Assembly (NCBI RefSeq): GCF_027244095.1
Contig: NC_069662.1
Coordinates: 12,116,501-12,180,500 of the forward strand
Direction: 5' to 3'
DNA from: Hemicordylus capensis
Lineage: Eukaryota > Chordata > Lepidosauria > Squamata > Cordylidae
Length of the DNA: 64,000 nt
The notes beneath the pieces are model-generated. The model was given only the letters and a program-made list of their open reading frames with translations, was not told where the DNA came from and searched no databases. The translations under genes were made by a program, and so were the position numbers. This document shows positions 53,487 through 64,000 of the stretch, in pieces. The first letter of the stretch is position 1. The number at the start of each line of letters is the position of its first letter.

Positions 53487-54240
53487 TGTCACATGCACAA
53501 TTCCAAAGGTAGCGGAATCAGGCATTTTACCATTTTTAAAAATGACTCTAGCCATAGCACATTTTCAAGGTAATATTATATATACCCACTGGAAGAGAAT
53601 ATCTTGTACTATAAGGCCACATTTTTACAAACCCCTTCAATATCATAGTGTCTGAAACACCCAAACAAGTCAGTAATGGTACTTGAATGGAATCAGTACA
53701 TTCAACAGTACAGTAATGGAATCATCTTGCACGTAAGACACTATAATATTTAAGGGTTTCTTTAAAATATGGCCTCATAGTACAAGATGTTCTCTTCCAG
53801 TAGGTATATATAATAATTTGAAAATTTGGGAAGAGAGCTGGTCTTGTGGTAGCAAGCATGACTTGTCCCCTTAAGCTAAGCAGGGTCCACCCTGGTTGTA
53901 TACAAAAGGGGGTCTAGAAATGTGAGCACTGTAAGATATTCCCCTTACTGGAAGTGTGAACACTGTAAGATATTCCCCTTAGGGGATGGAGCCACTCTTG
54001 GAAAGGCATCTAGGCTCCAAGTTCCTTCCCTGACATCTCCAAGATAGGGCTGAGAGAGATTCCTGCCTGCAACCTTGGAGAAACCACTGCCAGTCTGTGT
54101 AGACAATACTGAGCTAGATGGACCTATGGTCTTACTCAGTATATGGCAGCTTCCTATGTTCCTATGCTTATGGCTAGTAATGGAAAAATCAGTAATGTGC
54201 CTGATTCCGTTACTCTTGGAATCGCCCACACATGCGTTAT
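53487..54240. mobile_element. Long foldback element with nested SINE
   Basis: Outer arms: gcacaattccaaaggtagcg (left) with the inverted right arm at 54168-54240. Inner arms: actggaagagaatatcttgt (53600) with acaagatgttctcttccagt (53783). The 5S-type SINE at 53826-54165 lies inside the right side, so the SINE is the younger insertion. Confidence 0.75.
53826..54165 (+). repeat. 5S-rRNA-headed SINE, most complete copy
   Basis: The head gagctggtcttgtggtagca is followed by aagctaagcagggtccaccc and tggtt (53874-53898), which closely resembles the internal promoter region of vertebrate 5S rRNA. It then has gcactgtaagatattcccct (this part is duplicated in tandem at about 53927-53978), atctccaagatagggctgag, and a tail actcagtatatggcagcttc ctatgttcc. 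Confidence 0.8.
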
Positions 54241-54254
54241 AACACATATAGTTT

Positions 54255-54400
54255 TAAAGCTTTGATTCTTAGAGTTTTTATTGTATTTTAAATTGTTTAA
54301 TTATGTCATTGTTTTAATGGTTTTTATATTGTGAACTGCCCAGGGACTTTTTTGTATTGGGGGGTATACAAATGTACTAAATAAATAAAATAAATAATAA
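54255..54400 (+). mobile_element. L2 3' end
   Basis: gtgaactgcccagggacttt then ggggtatacaaatgtac and (AATA)n, the usual L2 3' terminus. Confidence 0.65.
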
Positions 54401-54664
54401 ATTCTTTGGGTTCATATTGGATGAGTGGCTACCTTGGCTGCTTCTACAGTTTGCTCTGCTGCTTGTTTGGAATTGCTTGCCATATTACATCTGATTTGAT
54501 TGTCTCTCCCTTTATATCAATATTTTACTTTGGCTTTGTTCTATTCTAATTGCTTACTTTGTTGCTGTTTTGCTGTGTGATGGGAAAGCAGGATATCAAT
54601 ACTTTAAACACATTTCTTAAAATGCTGAAAGACATGACTGAGCAGCATTCCATCAGAGTGCACC

Positions 54665-54908
54665 AACTCATCATCATCATCATCATCATCACCACCACCA
54701 CATTTATATCCTGCTCTACCTCCAGTGAGCCCAGAGCGGTGTACTACATACTTAAGTTTCTCTTTCACAACAACCCTGTGAAGTAGGTTAGGCTGAGAGA
54801 GAAGTGACTGGGTTAGAGTCACCCAGCAAGTCTCATGGCTGAATGGGGATTTGAACTCGGGTCTCCCCGGTTCTAGTCCAGCACTCTAACCACTACACCA
54901 CGCTGGCT
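54665..54908 (-). repeat. CORE-SINE (MIR-like), minus strand
   Basis: Minus strand: tgagccagcgtggtgtagtg head, B box gagttcaaatccc, CORE gtgactctaacccagtcac, and a (GAT)n tail at 54668-54690. Confidence 0.8.
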
Positions 54909-54954
54909 CAGCCATGTCCTACCCATGCATGGTAGGCCACTTAAGTGAATGACA

Positions 54955-55495
54955 TCCAGGGTATTCACACATGCAGCCTAACCCAGGCTAGGGCAGCCCA
55001 GCCTGGATTAGGCTGCACGTGAGAAGCAGCGCTGGGGGCGAGGTCATGCCGCACCCGCGCCAAATCCCATGTCCAAATCCGGCCGTTAGCAAAGGTTAAG
55101 GATCTTGTGGTTCACTTAACATCGGCTGGAGATCATCTGGGCAATCACCACCAGGTTAAACGGCTCCTCCCTCCGGCCCGGCCCGCCACCATTTCTGGCA
55201 GTGAGCTGGGGGAGAAGGAGCAGCTGCACCAAGCGCGGCACCTGCTCTTGCCCCGTGGCACCCTGGGATGCAGGAGGGGGAAGCCCTCCTGCTTCCAGCA
55301 CCTCTCTTGGCCACGCTGTTCCGCGTGTGGGCATGTGGCGTGGCGGTGGGGAGGACAGCGGCCTTCCCCGCAACCTTCCCGCCCTCCCTGGCAAGGTCAT
55401 GTGCAGCACCTCATTGTCAAAAGTTGGTGGGTGTCCGCACAACAATTGTCCCAGTGCAGGTTCAGCACCTCCGCCTGATGGGACGACAAGGCTAG
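54955..55495 (+). mobile_element. Non-autonomous DNA element, family X (plus copy)
   Basis: Starts tattcacacatgcagcctaa, with an immediate inner inverted word (gcagcctaacccaggctagg / cagcctggattaggctgc). The body matches the minus copy at 10480-10965. The right end is not well defined. Confidence 0.5.
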
Positions 55496-55845
55496 GAGCA
55501 GTCATTCTCAACCCCTTGTGCCGTGAGAGACAGTAGCGGCTAGTGTGCTGCGAGGAACAAATACATCTACAGAGTAGGCAGCACAGCTCTGAAGTCAGTG
55601 CAAGGTAGCATGATGAAACCCCCCACTCAACTCACTGGGAAACTGAGCCAAATTCTGACATCTCAGGATATTTTACATCACGAGAAGAGCTATAAAACAC
55701 CTTTTACGCTGAAGAAGACCACAGAAATTGTTACTAGCAATAAGTAGTCAGCCATATCTATTTGCATGAGTCCAAAATTGGTTCGGGTTCACGGCAGAAA
55801 TGAATTGGCCTAGCCCTTTTATTCAGATCATTACTTTCCATCAGC
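55496..55845. other. Intergenic stretch, nothing recognised
   Basis: tcattctcaaccccttgtgc near 55502 may be an eroded hAT end. No gene supported. Confidence 0.35.
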
Positions 55846-55847
55846 AC

Positions 55848-56960
55848 AGCTGGATCACGCCCAGGGCCCATCTGTTCCAGCATGCTGTTTCACACAGTGG
55901 CCCACCTGTTAGCTCTGGAAAGCCCACAGGCAAGATTTGAAGGCATGCCCTCTCTCCTGCTGTTACTCCCCTGCAACTGGTATTTACAGGCATTGTGCTT
56001 CTGAGGCTGGAAGTGGCCTATAGCTCTCAGACTAGTAGCCATTGATAGACCTATTCTCCACGAATTTATCTAAATCCCTCTGAAAGCCACCCAGGCTGTT
56101 GGCTGTCACCACATCTTGTGGCAGAGAATTCCATAGGTTAATTGTGCATTATGTGAAAAAGTACTTCCTTTTATCAGTCCTAAACTTCTGGGCAATCTGT
56201 TTCATGGGATGACCTGTGGTTCTATTGTTGCGAGAGAGGGAGAAAGATTTCTCTCTATCAACTCTCTCCATACCATGCATGATTTTATAGACCTATGTAA
56301 TGTCTCCCCAGAGTCATCTTTTTTCATATCTAAAATGCTCCAGGAGTTGAAGCCTTGCCCTGTAAGGAAGGTGCTCTAGACCCCTGATCATCTTGCTTGC
56401 CCTCTTCTTCACCTTAGTAGTTCTGCAATGCCCTTCTTCAGATATGGTGACCAAAACTGCACACAGTATTCCAAATGTGGCCGCACCGTAGTTTGTATAA
56501 GGGCATGATAATATTAGCAATTTTATTTTCAATTCTCTTCCTAATGATTCCAAGCCTGGAATTGGCCTTTTCCACAGCTGCCGCACATTGAGTCGACACT
56601 TTCAATGAGCTGTCCACCACGACCCCAAGATCCCTCTCCTGGTCAGTCACTGACAGCTCAGACCCCATAAGCATATATGCAATGTTGGGGTTTTTTTACC
56701 CCAATATGCATCACTTTACACTTTCTTACACTGAACCGCATTTGCCCTTTTGTTGCCCACTCCCCCAGTTTGGAGAGATCCTTTTCAAGCTCCTCGCAAT
56801 CTCTTTTGGATTTTACTATCTGAAAGAGTTTGGTATCATCTGCAAATCTGGCCACCTAGCTGCTTACCCCTAGTTCAAGATCATTTATGAATAAATTAAA
56901 AAGCACTGATCACAATAAAGATCCCTGGGGGACCCTGCATCTTACTTTCCTCCATTTAGA
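55848..56960 (-). mobile_element. CR1 LINE 3' part, minus strand
   Basis: The minus strand carries ADDTKLFQIVKSKRDCEELEK (ADD of the reverse transcriptase near 56835), LSKLGEWATKGQMRFSVRKC, GSELSVTDQERDLGVVVDSS and CPYTNYGAATFGILC, and then the 3' UTR. 5'-truncated within the reverse transcriptase. Confidence 0.9.
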
Positions 56961-57640
56961 GAATTGTCCATTAATACCTAATGTTAAGAGTATAGCCTGT
57001 TTAGGGGCTCCCAGCAGCACTCCTGCATATGATTTGGAACTGCAGCCTTGTAGTTTCCATTTGCCTTGTGGGATCATGGACTCACCCATTGCTTACCTGG
57101 GCTAACTCCCAAGGACAAGTCACCTAACAGGTAGCATGGGGACAGTAACTCCAGGTCAAGCCTAACTCGGGACTGAAAGAGGACTATTCCTTGTGCTCTC
57201 CTCGCTATTCAAGCACAGATGAGGATGCTGAAATAGACACGAGTTAGGAAGAAGTTATTCCTCTAAGAGGAGTCGCTGAGAACTCCTCTGTATGTTAGCA
57301 CAAAAGATTAGCCTTCTGAGCGAATCACCTTCCCAGGAAGGAACTGATAAGATTGCAGCAGGCTCATCTTTCTAACCCAAGTGTTAATGGCGGGCATGAA
57401 GTATGGGAAACACGCTCATTACGGTAAATAAATCATCTATCATTCTGTGATTCATTCATTCATTTGATTTCTATTCCTTCCAAAAATGCCTCAGGGCAGT
57501 TTACAGGGTTTGGTTTTTCCCCAAAGGGCTTCCTGATACCAGATAAGTTCTGAGTCCGCGTATTCAACTTTTTTACATACAGATTGTCTAAACCGTTTCA
57601 CTTCATTGTGCTCTAGAGCACACCCACCTAGAATGCAACA
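56961..57640. other. Intergenic stretch, one repeat scrap
   Basis: 57455-57512 is a short minus-strand scrap of family Y (ttccaaaaatgcctcagggc). The rest is not recognised. Confidence 0.4.
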
Positions 57641-57929
57641 GGTCAAAAAGTATTATTTCATCCATCACAGATGTCACCCATTTCAGCAGGAAGGTGGAGT
57701 CAGCATTTGGCCCCAAGGCAGATTTCTGCCTGTTTGTCACATAGACCACCAAGCAGTGTGTCTCTTCTCTGAATTCACCCACAGCGTGTACGTCCATCTG
57801 GGTACCAGTGATACCATCTGGCTGTGCCTTGGCCCTCGTGCCCATCCTGATTTCCACCCCAGGTTGGCCCTGTCTCCAGGCCCAATCTGTGCAGCACACT
57901 TGGCTGCACCAGGGAATTAGGCTCTTGGG

Positions 57930-60600
57930 ATCAGACCATTTTTGGACTTGTACTGGCTTCCAAAGTACTTAAGTCTGGGGAGCAGGGATAGACTGGGGCT
58001 TCTGTTGGTGTACCAATCACCCCACTGCCCAAAAGAGTTCCTAACTGAGCTCACAGACTTGGTTGCCAGGTTGGCATTGGAGTCCCCAAGACTTCTGGTG
58101 CTGGGAGACTTTAATGTTCACTTTGGGACCAATTTGTCCAGGGCAGCTCAGGAATTCATAGCAGCTGTGATAACTAAGGGCCTGTCCCCATTGTCATGGA
58201 TGGACCACCATCTGGTTAAGGTTGGACTCACACTCACTTCCCACCTCTGCAGGGGTGAGGGACCTATTAGGATGGTCTGCCTGAGAAGGTTCTTGGATCC
58301 AATAGGGTTCCAAGATGTTTTGGAAAGATTTAATGTTGGCTCTGTCGGTGATCCTGTTGATTCCCTGCTGGAGAATTCGAACTGTCAACTCACCAAGGCA
58401 GTAGACATGATCACTCTTAAGTGTCCTCTCCAAACCGCTTCAAAATTGGCCCTTTGGTATATGGAAGATCTGCGGGAGCAGAAGCAGCAAGGCAGATGAC
58501 CGGAGTGCAAGTGGAGAAAGGCTCGACTCGAATCTGACAGATTAATACATAGAGCACATTTGAAGATCTATGCTCTGGCAATATGTGTGGCAAAGAAGCG
58601 ATTCTTTTCTGCCAGTATTGCATCTGCAAGCTCACATCTGGCAGAGGTGTTCAGGGTTGTGAAGTGGTTAGTACACACCCCTCCTTCCCTGAACCAGAAT
58701 TTAGAACTATCAGTTACCCACTGTGATGTTTTTAATGAGTTCTTTGTGGACGAAATCTCTCATATTGGGCTGAGAGATCCCATAATTACTGCAGTGTTGG
58801 ATACAGAGGTGTCCAGCAACTCCTATTATGTGGCTAGGCTGGATCAGTTCCAGTTTATTACTCCTGAGGAGGTGGATGAGCTGCTTGGAGCAATATGGCC
58901 TACCACCTGTTCTCTTGACACGGCTTATATTATTTAGCAGGGAGGTTGTAGTAGAGAGCCTGGTAGAGATTATAAATGCTTCTCTGAGGGAGGGCAGGAT
59001 GCCTCCTTGCTTTAAAGGGGCAATTATTAGACCACTTCTAAAGAAGCCTATGTTGTATCCCTCAGAGTTAAGCAACTATAGGCCTGTGTCCAACCTTCCA
59101 TGGCTGGGCAAGGTAATTGAGAGCGTGGTGGACTCTCAGCTCCAGGCAGTCTTGGAGGAAACTGATCATCTAGACAAATTTCAAACTGGTTTTCAGGCAG
59201 GCTATGGGGTGAAGACTGCTTTGGTCAGTCTGATAGATAATATCCAATCAGGAATTGGCAGAGGAAGTGTGATTGTTGGTCCTTTTGGACCTCTCAGTGG
59301 CTTTCGATATTATTGACCACAGTATCCTTCTGGAGCGTCTGAAGGGGTTGTGGGTGGGATGCACTGCTTTGCAGTGGTTCCACTCCTACCTCTAGGGCAG
59401 ATTCCAGATGGTGTCCCTTGGAGACTGTCTCCAATGATTTTTAACATCTACATGAAACTGATGGTAAAGGATGTTATCATTATACTGACAACACCCAAAT
59501 CTATTTCTCCATGTTAACATCATCGGGAGAAGGCACAACCTCCCTAAATGCCTGCCTGGAGGTGGTTATGGGCTAGATGAGGGATAACAAACTGCGACTG
59601 AATCCAGCTAAGACGGGGTACTTATCGGGAGATCATTGTGATCTACCCATTCTGGATGGGGTCACATTTCCCCAGAAGGAACAGGTGTGCTGTCTGGGAG
59701 TGCTCCTGCATCCACAACTTCCCTGGTATCCCAGGTTGAGGCAGTAGACAGAGGTGCTTTCTATCAGCTTCGGCTGATACAGCAGCTGCAGCTGTTTCTT
59801 GAGCTGAACAACCTCAAGATGGTGGTATATATGCTGGTAACCTCCAGACTTGATTACTGCAATGTGCTTTGTGTGGGGCTGCCTTTGTACGTAGTCCAGA
59901 AACTGCAATTGGTACAGAATGCGGCAGCCAGGTCAAGTCATCACAAAGAGACCATATTACCCCGATACTGAAAGAGCTAGGAACTGGTCCTGTGGTAGCA
60001 AGCATGACTTTTCCCCTTTGCTAAGCATGGTCCACCTTGCCAGCATATGAATGGGAGACTACATGTGTGGGCACTGTAAGATATTCCTTACAGTGATGGA
60101 GCCTCACTGGGAAGAGCATACGTTTCTTCCTAGATGGACCAATGGTCTGATTTAGTATATGGCAGCTTCCTATGTTCCTACACTAGCTACCAATAAGTTT
60201 CTGGGTGAAATACAAGGTGCTGGTTATAACCTATAAAGCCCTAAACAGCTTAGACCCTGGGTATTTAAGAGAATGTCTTCTTCGCTATTAGCTCCATTGC
60301 CCACTGAGATCACCCGGAGTAGTCTGTCTGCAGCTACTACCAGTTCATCTGGTGGATATGCGGAGGTGGGTCTTCTCTGTTGCTGCTCCAAGACTCTGGA
60401 ATGCACTACTTGTTAAGAGCCTCTCCATCTCTGACAACTGTAAAAAAAATTTAAAGACCTACCTTATCACCCAAACATTTTAATTTAATTGTGGTTTTAA
60501 ACTGTTGCAAGGCTTTTATGTCTGTTTTTTAAAACTTTTTATGCTGTTGTGAGTGCCCAGAGACGGAGGTTTGGGGCGGCATACAAGGTTGATAGATAGA
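57930..60600 (+). mobile_element. L2 LINE, endonuclease to 3' end, with nested SINE
   Basis: In order: LVYQSPHCPKEFL and LLVLGDFNVHFG (endonuclease, 58000-58130), LKIYALAICVAKKRFFSASI, RPVSNLPWLGKVIE (59070), AFDIIDH-like and QWFHSYL pieces, a decayed YADD region near 59490 (YTDNTQIYF), LVTSRLDYCNVLCVGLPLYV, KVLVITYKAL, APRLWNAL near 60395, and a 3' UTR ending in (GATA)n. The most complete LINE in the window, but with several frame breaks. Its left boundary may be further out (57640). Confidence 0.88.
59977..60182 (+). repeat. 5S-headed SINE nested in L2
   Basis: ctggtcctgtggtagcaagc, then ttgctaagcatggtccacct and gaatgggagactacatg (5S-like), ending tatggcagcttcctatgttc. It splits the L2 between gatactgaaagagcta and ctagctaccaataag. 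Confidence 0.8.
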
Positions 60601-62355
60601 TGGACAGAAAGAGCTGTTCTCTAAGACCATTTCTCTGGTCAGCCTTGATTTGATTGTAATTTGGACCTCAAGCAAAAATGCCTCTTTGTGAGCTTCAATT
60701 TAGTATGATTGGGATTATTAAGCTTGTTAGTTTTATTAGTTAATATTGTGTTGGTTATTCAAGATTTCCTCTCTGTACCCCTAAAACCCCAAATAAACCT
60801 GATTTGACTTCAACTCTGTCAGTAATTTCCTAGACTGAAGCTTTACACAAATTTATTCTGTAACGGATGGCTAATGCTAGATTTGCCGATTCACCACACA
60901 AACGATAATCAGGGGTGAATCGCCAACACCCCAGAGCAGTCTCATTAACACTACCCTCTGTTTCCTGTCCTTCAACCAGAAGAACAAGGAGTCTTAACTT
61001 CAAATCCACTCCTTCCCTTTCACATGGTTCTAAGCAGCTATAGCTCATGTTACTCTAATCCCCAGTTTAGAAAAGCCTGCCATCTCGACAGTTCCAGTAG
61101 CTTTCACCAGAATAAAACCAGGAAAAGAGAAAGCCAGCATGGCATGATTAAATGGTGCCTGTGTTTGAACTTTTCTGACAAGCTTTCTTGGGCTTCCACA
61201 TGGGAACCAATTAAGAGGTGCACACAAAGCATTTCCTGCTTGCAGTACCTAAGGCAGTCAATTAAGCAGCAGTCCATCAGGCATTGCAGCTGCAAATCGA
61301 AGAGTTCATAGAAAGGTTACCTTGTTATTTAGGGGAGCACAATCAATGTAACTTCCAATACTGGCCCTTTAAAGTTATGCAGCAGGGGGACAGAAGACAG
61401 AAGTATCAGGCTTCTTCCCCCAGAAAACTGTGGTGGTGGTGGTGGAAGAAGCTGAACGTGCTGATGTTCTCCTCCTGGACACAACTATTCAGCTTGCTGG
61501 GGAGTGGATTTACCTCGGGGATAGGATTAACCCTCCCCAGTGAAATGGCCTCAATTCAAACTGGACTCAACCAACTGGCTGCTTTTAAGACAAATGAAAG
61601 AGACACTAAGAGAGACACAGTCTCAGCTCTTCTGTGCCACATGTAGTTTGGCAGCAATCACGTGCTTTCTAAATAAACTGGACAGTCATGTTTGACCCAA
61701 TTGCTTATAAAAGCAGGGCGAGGTTTACTTTTTATACTAAAAGAAGCACATGGCAGAAGGAAAACAAACCACGCCCTGATACCAGGATGCTCAGTTGCTG
61801 TGAGAGGTTTTCTCCCTACCCTAGTCATGCCTGGTATTGGAGGTGGGCTAAAGAAAAACTCCTCAAAAGCAGTGGAGCACAGCAGAGCAAAGCAGGCAGA
61901 TTTCGCTCCTGTTCGCCATGTGTTCATTTTGATACAAAAAGACAACATCTGTTTTAAAGATGAAAAGGGCAAGCAAGTATTTAAGAAACATAGGGTCACC
62001 CTGAACACCTGGTTTGCATATCACAATTCTAAGTAAATGTATTCTAATAGGATTCTATGGAATTGCTGAAGATTTAAATGCAGAAATTCCAGCAGACGCT
62101 TGGGGGCAGCAAAGGGTAAGGGATGATTTATAAGATTAAGATGTTTGCTGAGATTTCTTGTCCGGTGGATTAACTGAATCCTGCAAGTTACATTCAGTCA
62201 AGTAAGCCTGTGCTGAAAAGCCAAAGTAAAATACACTTTTCACTGTGGTGAAAAGCCAAAGTAAAATACACTTCCAGCCACTGGAGAGTTAGGTGGATCT
62301 TGAATACAGATATTGGTCACCCCAGTCATAGAAGATGTAGGCCTAAAAATAATAA
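60601..62355. other. Intergenic stretch, mostly unrecognised
   Basis: A (GGT)n run lies at 61429-61446, and an 18-24-bp direct repeat (gaaaagccaaagtaaaatac) at 62216 and 62251. No gene motif in any frame. Confidence 0.35.
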
Positions 62356-62361
62356 TAATAA

Positions 62362-62884
62362 CTAGCCGACCCCACACAGAGCATCTGTGTGCTCTTTGGG
62401 GACGGCAGTTGCCCCTTCCCTGCCACCTTCTGCCCCAGTCTCTCCTGTCCTCTCCCCAACCTTATGCCCAGGTCTGCACCGCTAGCACACTTTCCTTCCC
62501 CACCGGGCGCCCGCCCAGGCTCCTCTTGGGCACGGCTCCACTGCCCGCCTCCTCTCACCCCTGCCTCTTCCTGGCCGCCAAGCCGCTGCTCACCACAGCC
62601 AGCCCGGACCCACCGCCGCTGCCTCACCATGGCCGGCCCGGCTCGAGCTGCCTCTCCTCACCACCACTGCCGCCTCCCCCTCCTTGCCACCGCCCGCTTC
62701 TGCCCCCCCTTTCTCCCCCCTCCCAGCGACCAGGCCTGGACCTGCCTCCACCACTGCTTCTGCCCCCCACCACTTTCTTCCCCCACCCCAAGCGACGGGG
62801 CCTGTGCCTGCCTCTGCCGCCACATTTCCACCCACCAAACATCCCCGCACATCCCCAGTTGGCTTAGTGAAATAATTATATAGA
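62362..62884 (-). mobile_element. Probable Helitron, 0.52 kb (copy 4)
   Basis: The minus strand starts TCTATATAATTATTTCAC and ends with an 8-bp-stem hairpin CACACAGA-tgc-TCTGTGTG, then eight bases, then CTAG before host T. The body is GC-rich and Pro/Ala-like in translation. No Rep/helicase. Confidence 0.7.
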
Positions 62885-62889
62885 TAGAT

Positions 62890-64000
62890 AATGGTGAATC
62901 TGATCCAATCCAACATAGAAATTGTCACGAAGGCCAATGTGACCCCCGCAAAACTGAAGTGTTGGATCCGGAATCCAATACTTCCTGAGATTCCTGTTGG
63001 ACCCGAATTAATTGGCCACTAACCTAAGAGACAGCACACTGGCCATTTAACTGAGGTCCAACAGCAATGTTAGAACTTTCAGAATGAACTCATTCTGATA
63101 ATATCCAACAAGGGAATGTGTGTCCAAACATGCCTATCGGACCAACATGACTGCACTGCCCTAGAACAGTGTTTCTTCCAGAAAGCTGTACTGGAGAGAC
63201 AAAGAACTCCCTGTATTATGACAACCACCCCAGGCATCCTCCCAGAACTGGGAAGCAGGCCATCCATGTTCACTGGGTGGCCTTGGAAGCCAGCCTTGAT
63301 AGTCTACCTGAGAAGGTTACTGAAGATAGAATTTGATTGTGTGTTTTAAACTACCTTGAGTCTTTCTAGATCCAATTAAGTATGTTTGTCCTTCCTTTGC
63401 TATGGGAACTAGACAAAGCATGAGCTACTGGCTAAAGAACAAATGTTTTATTGGTTGGGGGGGGAGTTGGGGGGGGGAGTATAAAAATTACAAAAACCAA
63501 ACTCAAAACATGGCTAAATAAATACAGATCTCCTATATACATGAAAAAGACAATGGAGCTTGCACTCAAGCAGCTGGAAGCCACAGAAGAGGAGCCCAAG
63601 GAACTTAAGTCTCCAAATGGAAGTGAAATGGGAGCTAGGCAAGTAACGGGATCAGCCTCCAACAGTGGAGACAAAGTGGGTGTTTGAGAGAAGAGTCATG
63701 GAAGGAAATGATACATCCCTCAATTCTTCAGACTGACTCATTAAGCCAAATTTTGTTACAGCAGTGGATTAAATCACAGGCCAGCACCTGTGGGAGGACA
63801 ATAGTTTAGAGAAGGAAAACAACAAGAAGGCGAATCCTCAGTCTGAGCAGACACTCTGCAATTCCCTCTTTCACACAGCTGCAATGCCTGAACATGTAAA
63901 GCTGGCCCAGCCAACGAGGTCATTGTAATTCTAGATCCTCTAAGAGGTAGCAGATACAGCCCAAAGGCCAAGCACCGCTGAGGAGGGGAGCAGCCTCCAC
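62890..64000. other. Intergenic stretch to the window end
   Basis: G-runs at 63457-63478. No recognisable gene or repeat. Short open frames lack family motifs. Confidence 0.35.

Noticed and set aside
62215-62275. Direct repeat of gaaaagccaaagtaaaatac
   Set aside because: A simple short tandem duplication, too small to suggest function.
1-64000. LTR or retrovirus-like elements, Polintons, CRISPR arrays, bacterial operons
   Set aside because: I looked for paired LTRs, gag-pol or capsid-like frames and evenly spaced short repeats, and saw none. The regular repeats present are microsatellites or the 146-bp array.

Overview
This window is vertebrate nuclear DNA, most likely from a squamate reptile (a lizard). 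The evidence is intron-less-coding seven-transmembrane olfactory receptor (OR) genes set in a dense field of L2 and CR1 LINEs, SINEs with a 5S-rRNA-like head or a BovB-like tail, CORE-SINEs, hAT-type foldback elements and Helitrons. I see no bacterial genes, CRISPR array, rRNA operon or confident functional tRNA. The species call is inference.

The host genes form a small family-11-like OR array, all on the + strand. OR-A (1614-2561) and OR-B (12231-13250) are intact. OR-C (19553-about 20440) is a pseudogene with a lost half of TM4 and a later frameshift. OR-D (28845-29795) is full length except for one in-frame TAG inside the MA-x-DRY motif. OR-E survives as two pieces (31036-31247 and 32491-32616) split by LINE DNA. 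OR-F (51831-52847) is a more diverged, intact family-11G/H-like receptor. In A-D a splice acceptor ends directly at the start ATG, so the 5' UTR lies in unseen upstream exons. OR-B and OR-C also share intron and 3'-flank sequence, which shows that the duplicated block was larger than the coding exon.

Between the genes: 2.6-10.3 kb holds hAT-like foldback elements, a 375-bp repeat unit in tandem and a tRNA/BovB SINE. 10.5-12.1 kb holds a DNA element, a 5S SINE, a CORE-SINE and a LINE 3' end in the OR-B intron. 16.4-18.3 kb is a CR1 split by a Helitron. 21.0-24.1 kb is an L2 split by a second Helitron and inserted in the 3' flank of OR-C. 29.8-31.0 kb is a foldback hAT-like element that landed in the C-terminal codons of OR-D. 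33-45 kb is LINE-rich, with a textbook hAT at 36.1-36.9 kb, a PIF/Harbinger transposase relic at 37.1 kb, a hairpin-rich insert at 40.7-41.3 kb and a third Helitron. 47-51.7 kb holds short repeats, a 110-bp-arm palindrome, a 146-bp tandem array and an L1 scrap. Downstream of OR-F are two nested foldbacks, CR1 and L2 copies, and a fourth Helitron at 62.4 kb.

Functionally, the intact receptors would act as odorant GPCRs at olfactory cilia, one per neuron. The rest of the window records birth-and-death evolution of that array: duplication, intron invasion, nonsense, deletion and transposon capture of a gene tail.
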